Source of the DNA: Acidimicrobiaceae bacterium
Lineage (GTDB): Bacteria; Actinomycetota; Acidimicrobiia; Acidimicrobiales; Palsa-688
Reading direction: 5' to 3'
NCBI GenBank assembly: GCA_003166025.1
Contig: PMWT01000088.1
Coordinates: 5,575 to 41,365, forward strand
DNA: 35,791 nucleotides
Position numbers and translations under genes: made by a program. The notes below the pieces were generated by a model. That model was not told the DNA's origin. It ran no database searches and saw only the letters and a program-made list of their open reading frames with translations. This document shows positions 15,569 through 24,483 of this stretch, piece after piece (within the stretch, counting starts at the first letter, position 1; each line of letters begins with the position of its first letter).

Positions 15569-17748
15569 CCCGAACATGGTGCACCCCGTCCGCACAAGGC
15601 AAGCCCGACGGTCCGCCTGACGTAGTCGACGAGCACAGACCGCGGTGTGAAGGCCAGCGCGCCGTCGACCGCGGCGGCAAGGACCGGGGATGCACCGGGC
15701 ACGAAACGGAACCGGTAGGTGGCGCACCCGCCGGGGAAGGTGTAGTAGCGGAGGTCGGAGTAGTGCGGCACGAGGCTCAGCGGGCGCTCGAACTGACGCG
15801 TGCCGAGCTGGTCGGAAGGGATCTGGTAGGCACCTGCGGTGTCACAGCTGGCGGTCAGGGTTACGGTCACCGCCTGGGCCCCGGCTTGATCGGAGTCCAG
15901 CCAGAAACTGGCCTTCCCGCTGGCGACGGTGCCGGGCCCCGCAGTCCAGCCCGACGGCAGCGAGGCAATGCACGCGAGAAAGGCCGCCGAAGGAACCGCC
16001 TGTGCCGCCAGGACCATCGCCGGGCCGGTGCCACAGGCGGGCGCCCGCGTGCCGGGGGGCTGCAGGAAAAGGGTGTTGGCGACAAAGATAGGAACGACGA
16101 TGACGGCCAGCAGCATGGCCGCGGCCAGGCCCACCCGGTGAGCGTTCCAGCGTTGCAGCCGCACCGGTCGTAGCGGGGGGGCGAGGGCACGGAACTCGGC
16201 CAATAGGTCGCGAGGATGGCGTTTCATAAAGGCCCTTAACTGCGAAGGGCTGGCCGCCCCCCGTGTGGCCGCGAATGCCTCGGCCAGGTCGGTCTCCGTG
16301 AAATAGCGCAACGCCTGGCGGTAAACGCGCCCGGGGTCGGTGCGCACCGCCAGCACCAGCATCATGTTGCCCAGGTCGACCGCCTGTCGCCATGGTGATG
16401 GTCGCACCTGGACGAACGCGACGTCGATCAGCAACAGCTGCCCGTCGCGGACCATCAGGTTGCCCGGCTTGAGGTCGCGGTGTGCGATCCCCGCGTCCCA
16501 TAGCGTGCGGATCAGCCGAAGCCCCTGGTCGACCAGCTGGTCGTCGACGACGACGCCGCCGATCTCCACGGCGCCATCGAAGTACTCGGTAACAAGCATG
16601 TACTCCCGCTCGGGAGTGATCTCGACGATGCCGTAGGGCCTGGCCACACCGACCCCTATGTCCTGCAACAGGCGCAGGGCATAGTCCTCGTACTCGGCCA
16701 GGCGCCGTACGGTCTGGAAGGGGTGCTCGTCCTCCAACGAGCCGTAGAGGACTCTGCGCGCCAGCTTGTACCACCGGTCGGCGCGGACGTGCCCCTTGGT
16801 GTAGAGCTTGGCAAACAGGTACTTGTCTCGACCGCCTTCGACCCGCAGCCGTAGCGGTGTTGAGCCGGCTGAGGACTCGAGGCCAACTGGCGTGAGGTCG
16901 GTGACGGTCAGCCCGAGCTGGTCACGCACGCCCTGGCGGATGGCCTCGCCGCGCCGGCCGGTCACGTCCACGTGCGCGGTGCGACCGCGCCGGTAGGCGA
17001 CCGGGAACACCTCGTTTGGCGTGAAGAAACGGAACGCGCTGACCGGGATCGCGACTCCGAGAGCGACGCCCAGAACGACGTCATCCACCCGATCGATGCC
17101 CAGGTACAGACAGGCCAGGCAGAACACGGCAATAACCACTGTTGCGGCCGCTTTCGCATAGGAGCGGGCCCGGCCCGGCACGACCAGGCAGTAGGCGATG
17201 CCTACGAGGACGATCGTGAGGATTCCCAACTTGAACGGCGGCGCCGAATAACCAGTCCAGCTCCCGGCGATCCGCACGCCGTACGGGCGCGGCCGCGCCA
17301 GCTGTTGGTTGAGCCGGGACCCGGCAAGCTTGAAGAAGCCCAGGCTGCACAGGAACACAATTAGGTGGCGCCAGCGCCGGAACGCCATCGTAAGGGCGAT
17401 CGCAGAAAGCTCGGCCACCACGAGGCCCCAGCCGGAACCGGCCACCACGATCCCTCTAGCGATGCGCGTCAGCCACGGTGCCCGCCACCGGGCCAAGAAC
17501 CCGAGCACGGCGGCGTTGAAGTGATCGTCGAGCCGCAGCGACGGCGCTCGCACCGCGGCGACGACCACGACAGCCAGGACGACAACCACGAGCGCCAGCC
17601 ATGCCCTGGTACTCACCGACACCGGGCGCGGCAGTGGCGGAGGCGCGCCGGTCGGGCGGCGCCGGGCCGACGTTCGCCGCACGGCGGGGCCCAGCGAAAG
17701 ACTGGCCAAAACGCCCGGCGAGGTCACCGTCCCTGTCTTGTCGCTCAC
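15565..17748 (-). CDS. Degenerate PAP2-like membrane domain fused to a Ser/Thr (RIO/ABC1-like) kinase and a C-terminal exported domain
   Basis: The start is GTG 17748 (VSDKTG), overlapping the upstream stop as GTGA; an open frame goes on to 18327 but is a shadow of the preceding gene. The 727-residue product has PAP2-like membrane segments (about 40-230) keeping a QQLARPRP motif but lacking PSGH and the final His, so it is probably not a phosphatase. A protein-kinase domain follows, with HRDLKPGNLM (D425) and LLIDVAF intact, so this one looks catalytically competent, unlike the kinase-like domain two genes downstream. A further membrane helix (about 555-575) leads to a roughly 150-residue Cys-containing domain that should be extracytoplasmic. 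I cannot name its substrate. Confidence 0.83.
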   Translation of the reverse strand: MSDKTGTVTSPGVLASLSLGPAVRRTSARRRPTGAPPPLPRPVSVSTRAWLALVVVVLAVVVVAAVRAPSLRLDDHFNAAVLGFLARWRAPWLTRIARGIVVAGSGWGLVVAELSAIALTMAFRRWRHLIVFLCSLGFFKLAGSRLNQQLARPRPYGVRIAGSWTGYSAPPFKLGILTIVLVGIAYCLVVPGRARSYAKAAATVVIAVFCLACLYLGIDRVDDVVLGVALGVAIPVSAFRFFTPNEVFPVAYRRGRTAHVDVTGRRGEAIRQGVRDQLGLTVTDLTPVGLESSAGSTPLRLRVEGGRDKYLFAKLYTKGHVRADRWYKLARRVLYGSLEDEHPFQTVRRLAEYEDYALRLLQDIGVGVARPYGIVEITPEREYMLVTEYFDGAVEIGGVVVDDQLVDQGLRLIRTLWDAGIAHRDLKPGNLMVRDGQLLLIDVAFVQVRPSPWRQAVDLGNMMLVLAVRTDPGRVYRQALRYFTETDLAEAFAATRGAASPSQLRAFMKRHPRDLLAEFRALAPPLRPVRLQRWNAHRVGLAAAMLLAVIVVPIFVANTLFLQPPGTRAPACGTGPAMVLAAQAVPSAAFLACIASLPSGWTAGPGTVASGKASFWLDSDQAGAQAVTVTLTASCDTAGAYQIPSDQLGTRQFERPLSLVPHYSDLRYYTFPGGCATYRFRFVPGASPVLAAAVDGALAFTPRSVLVDYVRRTVGLALCGRGAPCSG

Positions 17749-19124
17749 CGCACCGCACCCCCCGTCGGGGCCAGCCCCTGCGCCCGCAGCCAGCTCCCGG
17801 CCACGAGCCGCGGGGCGAGCCCACGCAGCTCCACCTGGGCGTCCAGGGCGCGCAGCGACGGGGTAGAAAGACGCGCCGACACCGCGTTCAGCACCGCGAC
17901 AAACCGGGGACCGTAGCGGGCCAACAGACTGCGGCGCAGCAGCGGGACCACGTTCTCGGCCGGCTGAAGGCCGCGATCGTCGCTGAGGACCACGAGATGT
18001 CGTGCCGTAATGGCGGGGTCGGTACTGAACAGCAACGCGACGCTGATGTCCCCAGCCTCCAAGGCCTGCAACGTGAGCGGGCCCCCGGCGTCGAGCCCTA
18101 TGAACTCCCCAAAATGGAACCCGTAAGTCCGTCTCAGCCCGGGCAGGCAATAAACGCTCTCGGGGCACTCGGGCGGACCGCCGAACACCAGGCGCGGCGC
18201 CCACCGGGCCAGGTCGGCGACCGAGCGCAGGCCATATCGGGCCGCGGTGGCGGCGGTCACCACGATGACGTTGGTGTCCTGCGCGCCAGACGGGCGTCCG
18301 GCGACGAGCCCCTCGCGAGCGGCCCACCGGGACAGGGCCCTGCTGGTCGCCCAGCTACTAGATGTAGCCGACAGCCGCCCAACACTGAGGAACTCAAGGG
18401 CCGACCCTGAGTACTCGGGCACGATTTGGACGAGGCCGCTCAGCAGCGCCGGGTCGACCAGCTCGCGAGTGCCGACGTCGGGCAGGACCCGGACGGGGAA
18501 CCCGGTGGCGGCCAGGGCGCCTGCGTACAGATAAGCGAGCAGCACGCTTTCGGGAAAATCGAACGACCCGAGTGTGATGACAGGGCCACGCCGGCCGACC
18601 TCAGCTGCACCGTAGGCCACCCCGTGCCCGCCGGCGGATATGCAGGCGCAGAACACGACAGCCAGCGCAAGGCAGCTGGCGCACAACGCTTTCTGTCGCT
18701 CAAACAGCGCTCTTGTCATGTGCCCGAGGTGCGTGTGTTGAAGGTTGTCGTCGTATTTGAGCCCGTAGCCCATTAGCCGGTCCATACCGATGTGAGCAAG
18801 CCAGACCAGGCCCAAAGCTAAGGCCAGGCGTTGATGCTGCCACCAGCCGAGCCCGATCAGCGCAGCTGGCAACGAGGTGGTGTGGGCGAGGTTGTACATG
18901 CTCCCCCCGGACCGGGTGCCTGCGAGGTAGCCCACCATGAGCAGATCGGGCGAGAGCAGGGTGACTGGAACCAGCCACCAAGCCTGGCGAGTGGTCGAGT
19001 AGGCGACAAGAGAGCCGAGCAGGAGCGTCAACCCCTCAAGACGAAGCCAGCGCCGTGGTACCCCGACCACCGCGCCGTCAGAGGAGCTAAACCGCAACGC
19101 TTCGGTGGTCGCGCTATTGCCCAT
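17745..19124 (-). CDS. DUF4260 membrane domain fused to OpuAC/ProX-like solute-binding domain
   Basis: Residues about 25-135 are a DUF4260 domain (LRLEGLTLLLGSLVAY, MYNLAHTTSLPAAL, LVWLAHIGMDRLMGYGLKY, THLGHM) with four membrane segments. The frame continues without a stop into a second hydrophobic segment (LCASCLALAVVFCAC) and then a glycine-betaine-type binding domain (ITLGSFDFPESVLLAYLYAG, IVPEYSGSALEFL, DTNVIVVTAATAARYGLRSV). Each half matches a normally separate protein. An internal ATG at 18719 (M136, MTRALFERQK) would start the binding protein alone (324 residues) with its own signal peptide, so the two parts may be separate in the cell or truly fused. No OpuA-type ATPase or permease is nearby. 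The 5' end overlaps the hydrolase by 11 bp and the 3' end overlaps the kinase gene by 4 bp. Confidence 0.8.
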   Translation of the reverse strand: MGNSATTEALRFSSSDGAVVGVPRRWLRLEGLTLLLGSLVAYSTTRQAWWLVPVTLLSPDLLMVGYLAGTRSGGSMYNLAHTTSLPAALIGLGWWQHQRLALALGLVWLAHIGMDRLMGYGLKYDDNLQHTHLGHMTRALFERQKALCASCLALAVVFCACISAGGHGVAYGAAEVGRRGPVITLGSFDFPESVLLAYLYAGALAATGFPVRVLPDVGTRELVDPALLSGLVQIVPEYSGSALEFLSVGRLSATSSSWATSRALSRWAAREGLVAGRPSGAQDTNVIVVTAATAARYGLRSVADLARWAPRLVFGGPPECPESVYCLPGLRRTYGFHFGEFIGLDAGGPLTLQALEAGDISVALLFSTDPAITARHLVVLSDDRGLQPAENVVPLLRRSLLARYGPRFVAVLNAVSARLSTPSLRALDAQVELRGLAPRLVAGSWLRAQGLAPTGGAVR

Positions 19125-19941
19125 CCGTACTTAGCCCGTCCAAGAACCGCAACACGGCGCCGGTCGTAACGTCGGGCCTCTGCGACTGGGGGTAATGCCC
19201 AGCCTCAGGCACCATGATGACCTCGGCGTGCAGTACCCCTCCGATCCACTCCGCTTCTTCCCTCGGCTTGGCGAAGTCGGGGTCTTGCTCGCCCATCAAG
19301 ACCAACGCGGGGGCCTTAACCCCGGCCAGGCACGCTGCCGCTGTCTTATGGGTGGTGCGGGTGGTGAGCGAGAACGCCTTTGCATACCCTGGTTTGCGGA
19401 GGTTCCTGATCACCTCGGCGCGGTATGCGTCGAAATCGGCGGGCTTCCGGCCAGCGAACAATTTGGGCAGGTAACCTTTCCACGCCATGGCGGCCCACGG
19501 CTTGGCCATGGCCGCTCGAAGTAGCACCCGTTGGGCCACGCTTGTCTTGGGGTCGCGGACAAACGGGGCGACGAGCACGAGACCCCTGACAAGGTCCGGC
19601 CGCTTTGCCGCCACCAGCACCACGGAACCGGCACCCATGGAATTGCCGACGAGCACGGCTGGACCGCCGAGGTCATCGAGGAGAGCAATTATGTCGTCAG
19701 CGGTCTCAACATCGCCGTAGGAACTGAAGGTGGCATCGCTGTCGCCGTGGCCTCGAAGGTCAATGGTCGCTACCCGGTACCCGGCCTCGCGCAACGGAGG
19801 GGCGAGGAACCGATAGGCCCTTCGTATGTCACCCATCCCTGGCACGAGAACGACGAGGGGGTCGTTGCCGGAGACGTCGTAACCGACACGTCCTTCGGGA
19901 CGAGCCAGGTAAGTGGTGGGCTCGTTCAATACATTTATCAT
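19114..19941 (-). CDS. Alpha/beta hydrolase
   Basis: A 275-residue single-domain hydrolase. The nucleophile elbow is GNSMG (S101), the oxyanion region is VLVPGMGDIRRAY (about 31-43), TIDLRGHGDSD follows strand 4, the acid is D220 or D222 (LMGEQDPDF) and the histidine is H249 (PEAGHYPQ). The substrate cannot be told. A clear ribosome binding site (AAGAAAGG, about 6 nt upstream) supports ATG 19941. It is the first gene of the minus-strand operon; its end overlaps the DUF4260-OpuAC gene by 11 bp. Hydrolases of this type beside DUF4260 genes are common, so this pair may be the older unit to which the lipid genes are joined. Confidence 0.9.
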   Translation of the reverse strand: MINVLNEPTTYLARPEGRVGYDVSGNDPLVVLVPGMGDIRRAYRFLAPPLREAGYRVATIDLRGHGDSDATFSSYGDVETADDIIALLDDLGGPAVLVGNSMGAGSVVLVAAKRPDLVRGLVLVAPFVRDPKTSVAQRVLLRAAMAKPWAAMAWKGYLPKLFAGRKPADFDAYRAEVIRNLRKPGYAKAFSLTTRTTHKTAAACLAGVKAPALVLMGEQDPDFAKPREEAEWIGGVLHAEVIMVPEAGHYPQSQRPDVTTGAVLRFLDGLSTDGQ

Positions 19942-20187
19942 GAATACCTTTCTTGTCTGTTGTCGTGTAGGGGCTGCAAATTTTGAGTGACAGAATTGCT
20001 GAGCGGCACTTCGAGACAGGCCTTAGTCGAAGAACCACGTGTGCAGTCGGGTACTGGTATACGAGGCGTACCGAGCCCTAACCGGTCATTCCGTCGCAAT
20101 AGCGGCCTGGACGTCCAGGTTTGCTGCCCGGCGTGCCGGCCAGGTGGTAGCCCCAGGCCGAGCAGAGCGAGTAATGACCAGGGCCCG

Positions 20188-20217
20188 TTGTGCCCGGCCG
20201 GAGCCGACAGGGCACAA
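20188..20217 (-). terminator. Hairpin just after the acylase stop
   Basis: TTGTGCCC (20188-20195) and GGGCACAA (20210-20217) form a perfect 8-bp stem with a 14-nt loop, beginning about 15 nt past the acylase stop on the minus strand. No T-run follows, as is common for GC-rich actinobacterial terminators. It separates the acylase from the hydrolase operon (290-bp gap; I see nothing else in that gap). Confidence 0.45.
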
Positions 20218-20231
20218 AAGGCCGAAGCGGG

Positions 20232-22658
20232 TTAGGGAGCGCTGAGCCGAAGGGAGGAAGAGCCGTGGTCGGCGGCGAGCTGAGCGCTGGTGTAAGGGAG
20301 AGAGACCCACTTGCCCTGCGAGTACAGCTTGGTCATGTTGGCGTGGTCGGCCGACTTCGTGTCGGTGGCCTGGGAATAGGTAAGGATACCCTGGGACACG
20401 GGGCCCTGCCGGGTCAGTTCCGTAGTCATGACCATCGAAGAGCCGTGGTAGACCTGGCCGTAGGGGAAGGCCTCCAGGGGACCGCCCGTGCCATTAGCAG
20501 CATCCATGACGTTGAGACAGCCTGTGTCGCAACCGGGTACGGGTACCCTCAAGGAGCCGGTGGAGTAAAATTGCACCTGGCCGTAGCTGGCGTCCAGGGG
20601 TACGTGATGGGCTCGCAGGCTGAGCACGGCGTTGGCCAGGGCCTCCAGGACGGCGGGGTTCTTGGTGTCCAAGCCCGAGGGGGTGGTGAGCGGTTGGGAG
20701 GCATTGAAGGGCACCGCCCAGAACCCGGTCGTGGGTGCCGCCTTGTACCATTCGGAGAACAACCACCCGCCGGTGGTGCCCAACTTGCCGGTGCCGTTGT
20801 ACCCGGCCAGGGCCGCGCACGCCGGGGCCATGTCGACCAAGGTGGCATTGCTGGCCTTTACATCGGGCGTGGCCATACATGCCTTCACCAACGGCTTTAG
20901 CACCAGTTGGGCCAGGTACGAGGGATCGCCTTCCCACATGGCCTGCAGGGTCGGGATACTGAACTTGGCTGGCCCCAGCCCGTCCGTGCCGGCCACACGA
21001 GCTGCGATTTCCTGGTTGGCGATGCGGGTGCGCAAGCCCTGGACGGTGCCGATATCGCCCACGGTCGGCGAATAAGCCGGGAACGGGGACTTGGGGTTGG
21101 CCAGCCAGTAGGAGTCGTTCGAGTTCTCGACATAGTCGGTGCGGATGGTGTGGGGCAGCTGGCCGGCGTTGAATATGCCGGGCACCGGAGTACCCGGGCT
21201 GGTGCGCCAGGCACATGCCGAGCGCGACCCGTCCAGGGTGATGAAGCCCGCCTCGGCAAAGACCTCCTGGGGGATGCCCGCCGGCAAGCACGACTTGATG
21301 AGCGACAAAGGCACATCCGGGACGTTGCCGACATCAGCGTAGAGAACGTGGCCGGTGTCGTCGGCCGCCAGCGTGTTGAACTCGGGGATGGCCAAATAAG
21401 TTGATTCCACCTTCAGTAACCCCTCCACCGAGGTGGCCTGTCCCATCCGCAGGTACTGGTTGGCGAACCGGGCGCCGTCGCTGAGACCAGCGTCGTCAAC
21501 GGTGTAGGCCTTCGTGGTCGTCCAGGCATAACCGGCGGCCGGGAAGACCATGACAGTGCCCCATCGGGTGGTGTAGAACGTGTGGCTGACCGTTGTCTTG
21601 CCGGTATTGACCCGCACTGTCTCGGTGCCCATCTTGTAGGCTTTGCCGTCGACGTAATAGCTGGTCGGCTGCCCTGGTACCAGCTTCAGCTGATAAAAGG
21701 TGAAACGCTGGTCGGTCGAGACAGTGTGCGTCCAGGCCATGTCCTGGTTGAAGCCGATCCCCATGAGCGGGAAGCCGTAAAGCGTCCCGCCCTCCACGTT
21801 GTACTGCCCCGGCACCGTGAGCTGGGCCATCCAAAAGCGGTTCTCCCCGTCCCAGGGGAAGTGCGGGTTGACCAGCACCAGGCCGTCGGCGTCGGCTGTG
21901 CCCTGGGACCCGATGGCGATGCCGTTGGAACCTCGGACCGAACCATTGTCGCCCGTGAGCTGGCTCTTTAGCGCAGCTACGCCCGGGCTCAGCGCCGCTT
22001 TGGTCTTGGTCGGGCTGGCCGCCGGCGCTTTCCCATGGGCCGGGCTGGCGGGCGGGGTGGCGCTCACCTCGTTGCCTATCAATGCGTCGCTGGAAAAGGC
22101 CGCGATCTGCAGGGCACGCAGGAACATGTCGGTGACCGTTATGGGCCGGGCCCAGGGCTTACCCGCGCAGCTCGGGTCGTTCAGTTGCCCCGAAGCCAGG
22201 TACGCGTTGTACCCGGCCACGAAACCTCTGTAGACGGCCATCACCTGAGGTAGAGGACCGGTCGGGGGCGCCTCGCTCATTTCTTTTTGGACTACGCCGC
22301 TCGCCGTTACCGCCTGCCAGTACAGGTCCGAAGCAAGGTTCGAGTCGTCGCTGCCCTCGCCGTAGTCGAGGTTGGGGGTGTTGGGCCCGAAGTAAAGGGA
22401 GCGCCGAGCTTCGAGGGTGACGAAGTCCTGCGCCAGGGTGCAGAAACTGTCCTGGGAGAACGCCCACGCCTCGCCGTAGCCTAGGGCGGTGAAGTTGGCG
22501 GCCGTAATGTGAGCTATCCCGTCGCTGTCCCGGGTTATGGTCACCGGGCTCGACGTGGCCGATGCACTGCTTGGTGCAACGAGGCCGACAAAGGCCAGCG
22601 ATACGACGGCGGTCGAGGCCAACCCTAGCCTTAGAAGCCTCGTAAGGTCCTGTTTCAA
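20232..22658 (-). CDS. Secreted penicillin-amidase / acyl-homoserine-lactone acylase family Ntn hydrolase
   Basis: An 808-residue precursor with a signal peptide (LTRLLRLGLASTAVVSLAFV, then SSASA). The alpha-chain part (about 35-190) contains GIAHITAANFTALGYGEAWA. A Pro/Ala/Lys-rich linker (about 203-240) precedes RGSNGIAIG; S244 is the expected autocatalytic N-terminal serine of the beta chain. LVLVNPHFPWDGENRFW matches the AHL/cyclic-lipopeptide acylase branch. Such enzymes hydrolyse amide-linked acyl chains (penicillins, AHL signals, lipopeptides) outside the cell. Translation starts at TTG 22658 with AAAGAAAGGG about 10 nt upstream. It follows the ABC permease by 84 bp on the same strand, so it probably belongs to the transporter operon under the SARP-type operator. 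The actual substrate is unknown. Confidence 0.9.
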   Translation of the reverse strand: MKQDLTRLLRLGLASTAVVSLAFVGLVAPSSASATSSPVTITRDSDGIAHITAANFTALGYGEAWAFSQDSFCTLAQDFVTLEARRSLYFGPNTPNLDYGEGSDDSNLASDLYWQAVTASGVVQKEMSEAPPTGPLPQVMAVYRGFVAGYNAYLASGQLNDPSCAGKPWARPITVTDMFLRALQIAAFSSDALIGNEVSATPPASPAHGKAPAASPTKTKAALSPGVAALKSQLTGDNGSVRGSNGIAIGSQGTADADGLVLVNPHFPWDGENRFWMAQLTVPGQYNVEGGTLYGFPLMGIGFNQDMAWTHTVSTDQRFTFYQLKLVPGQPTSYYVDGKAYKMGTETVRVNTGKTTVSHTFYTTRWGTVMVFPAAGYAWTTTKAYTVDDAGLSDGARFANQYLRMGQATSVEGLLKVESTYLAIPEFNTLAADDTGHVLYADVGNVPDVPLSLIKSCLPAGIPQEVFAEAGFITLDGSRSACAWRTSPGTPVPGIFNAGQLPHTIRTDYVENSNDSYWLANPKSPFPAYSPTVGDIGTVQGLRTRIANQEIAARVAGTDGLGPAKFSIPTLQAMWEGDPSYLAQLVLKPLVKACMATPDVKASNATLVDMAPACAALAGYNGTGKLGTTGGWLFSEWYKAAPTTGFWAVPFNASQPLTTPSGLDTKNPAVLEALANAVLSLRAHHVPLDASYGQVQFYSTGSLRVPVPGCDTGCLNVMDAANGTGGPLEAFPYGQVYHGSSMVMTTELTRQGPVSQGILTYSQATDTKSADHANMTKLYSQGKWVSLPYTSAQLAADHGSSSLRLSAP

Positions 22659-22742
22659 TTGTGGGTTCCCTTTCTTTCGCAGTGGGTGTGGGTTATCGAA
22701 TTTCGGTGCCGAGCAATCCGTGGCCGCCTGGACCGGTACGCC

Positions 22743-23552
22743 TCAGGCGTCGCGGTGCGCCATACGCACTGATGCCGCCCCGAGGGCGACGGCGGCGTAG
22801 GCGCACAGGACCAGGACGGCCGCACCTGGCCGCAGCAACCCGGCCGAGCGGTGGACCGTTACGGCCGCCTGGACGGCGATGCCGGGTACGTACTGGCGGA
22901 GACCGGCCGGGACCAGCTGGCCGAGGAGGGCTCCTCCGAGGATGAGCATCGCCAGCGCGGTGACCGCCCCGGCGGTGTGGCGGATGACGCCGGCGAGCCC
23001 GACGCCGACGATGGTGACCAGGCTGGCGGCCACGGCACCGAAGATGAGGGCCTGAAGGGTACCGGGATGGCTGAGCGCGACCTGGACGTGCTTGGCGGCG
23101 AGGATGCGCTGGCCGAGCTCGAAGCTGACGACATCGCACACGAGCGCCAGCGGGAAGACAAAGGCGGCCGCAGTGGCGGCCTTGGCCGCCAGCACCAGCG
23201 CTCGGGCGGGCATGGCCGTAAAGGTGGTCCGGATCATCCCGGTCGCGTACTCGGCGGCCACGGACCGCACGCCGAGGGCACCCAGGATGACGACCGCCAC
23301 CCACATCCCGGTAAGCGAGGTGCTGGTCGGGTCGAACGCCTGGCGCTGCTGGGCGCTCATGGTGGCCCAGGAGCTGGCTTGGACGGCGGTGGCAAGGGCG
23401 GAAAAGCCGATGGCCGCCACCACGGTCATGGCGACCGTGCGCCACGTCGAGGGAAGGGTGCGAAGCTTGGTCCACTCCGCCTTGAGCGCCCGGCGGGTGG
23501 CGGTGGCCCGCACCGAGGGCACTGGTGAGCTCGGGTAGGTCGTCGCGGTCAT
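22743..23552 (-). CDS. ABC-2 type transporter permease
   Basis: The 269-residue protein has a cytosolic N-terminus (LKAEWTKLRTLPSTW, the typical opening of actinobacterial ABC-2 permeases) and six membrane segments, with VRSVAAEYATGMIRTTF after the second. No extracytoplasmic domain is present. ATG 23552 lies two bases after the ATPase stop, and the AAGAAAGG ribosome binding site lies within the ATPase end, so the two are coupled. It should form a homodimeric exporter with the upstream ATPase. The cargo is unknown; small hydrophobic compounds or peptides are typical. Confidence 0.9.
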   Translation of the reverse strand: MTATTYPSSPVPSVRATATRRALKAEWTKLRTLPSTWRTVAMTVVAAIGFSALATAVQASSWATMSAQQRQAFDPTSTSLTGMWVAVVILGALGVRSVAAEYATGMIRTTFTAMPARALVLAAKAATAAAFVFPLALVCDVVSFELGQRILAAKHVQVALSHPGTLQALIFGAVAASLVTIVGVGLAGVIRHTAGAVTALAMLILGGALLGQLVPAGLRQYVPGIAVQAAVTVHRSAGLLRPGAAVLVLCAYAAVALGAASVRMAHRDA

Positions 23553-23553
23553 G

Positions 23554-24483
23554 TCAATTTCCTTTCTTGGCGGAGGCCAGCTGGCCGGCGTGGTACTCGG
23601 TCTCGTCTCGGGTCAGGTCGAAGAACGCCTCTTCGAGCGACGCTGCCTGGACGGCCAGCTCGTAGAGGGTTATGCCGTGGGCGGACGCAATTCCGCCGAT
23701 CTCGGTGGTGCCCAGGCCGGAAACGACCAGGGCGCCGTCGGTACTGAGCTCGACGGTGGCGCCCTGCAGGGCTAAGGCGTCGGCCAGTTCTCTCGGCTCC
23801 AGGGCCCGGGCCCGGACGGTGGCGGCCGAGTGCCCGTTGACGAAGTCATCGGTGCTGGCATCGGCCAGGATGCGGCCCTTGCCGATGACAAGCAGATGGT
23901 CAGCGGTCTGGGCCATCTCGCTCATGAGGTGGCTGGAGAGGAACACGGTGCGGCCTTCGGCCGCCAGCGACTTCATGAGGTTGCGGATCCACAAGATGCC
24001 GTCGGGGTCGAGGCCGTTGATCGGTTCGTCGAACATCACCGTGTGGGGGTCGCCGAGCAGGGCGGCGGCGATGCCCAGGCGCTGGTTCATCCCGAGCGAG
24101 AAGGTCCCTACCCGCTTCCCGGCCACGTCAGCCAGGCCGACGATGTCAAGCACTTCGCCCACCCGGCGCCGGCTGATCCCGTTGCTGTCGGCCAACCACT
24201 TGAGATGGTTGGCGGCGCTGCGGCCACCGACAATGGCCTTGGCATCGAGCAGCGCCCCGACCGAGCGGAGCGGGTCGGCCAGCTCGCCATAGGGCTTGCC
24301 GTCGATGAGGACTGAGCCCGAGCTCGGAGCGTCCAGGCCCAGGACCATGCGCATCGTGGTGGACTTGCCGGCCCCGTTGGGGCCGAGGAACCCGGTTACC
24401 CGGCCGGGCCGGACGACGAAAGAGACGTCGTCGACCGCCACGGTCTTGCCGTAGCGCTTGGTGAGGTGCCTTGCCTCGATCAT
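23554..24483 (-). CDS. ABC transporter ATP-binding protein (ABC-2 exporter)
   Basis: The 309-residue ATPase has Walker A GPNGAGKST (34-42), signature FSLGMNQRLGIAAALLG (about 128-144), Walker B VMFDEPINGLDPDG and the switch histidine in FLSSHLM. The C-terminal 90 residues form the regulatory extension usual in drug/lantibiotic-type exporters. A GACGAAAGGA ribosome binding site precedes ATG 24483. The gene is divergent from the SARP regulator; CTGAGG repeats start 52 bp upstream of its ATG, read toward this gene as CCTCAG. The first 18 codons occur a second time at 35006-35059, about 89% identical, fused to an unrelated hydrolase. Confidence 0.94.
   Translation of the reverse strand: MIEARHLTKRYGKTVAVDDVSFVVRPGRVTGFLGPNGAGKSTTMRMVLGLDAPSSGSVLIDGKPYGELADPLRSVGALLDAKAIVGGRSAANHLKWLADSNGISRRRVGEVLDIVGLADVAGKRVGTFSLGMNQRLGIAAALLGDPHTVMFDEPINGLDPDGILWIRNLMKSLAAEGRTVFLSSHLMSEMAQTADHLLVIGKGRILADASTDDFVNGHSAATVRARALEPRELADALALQGATVELSTDGALVVSGLGTTEIGGIASAHGITLYELAVQAASLEEAFFDLTRDETEYHAGQLASAKKGN

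Noticed and set aside
17749-18327. Open N-terminal extension of the PAP2-kinase gene
   Set aside because: It is Arg/Gly-rich, lies wholly inside the DUF4260-OpuAC gene in another frame, and GTG 17748 overlaps that gene's stop as expected for a coupled start.
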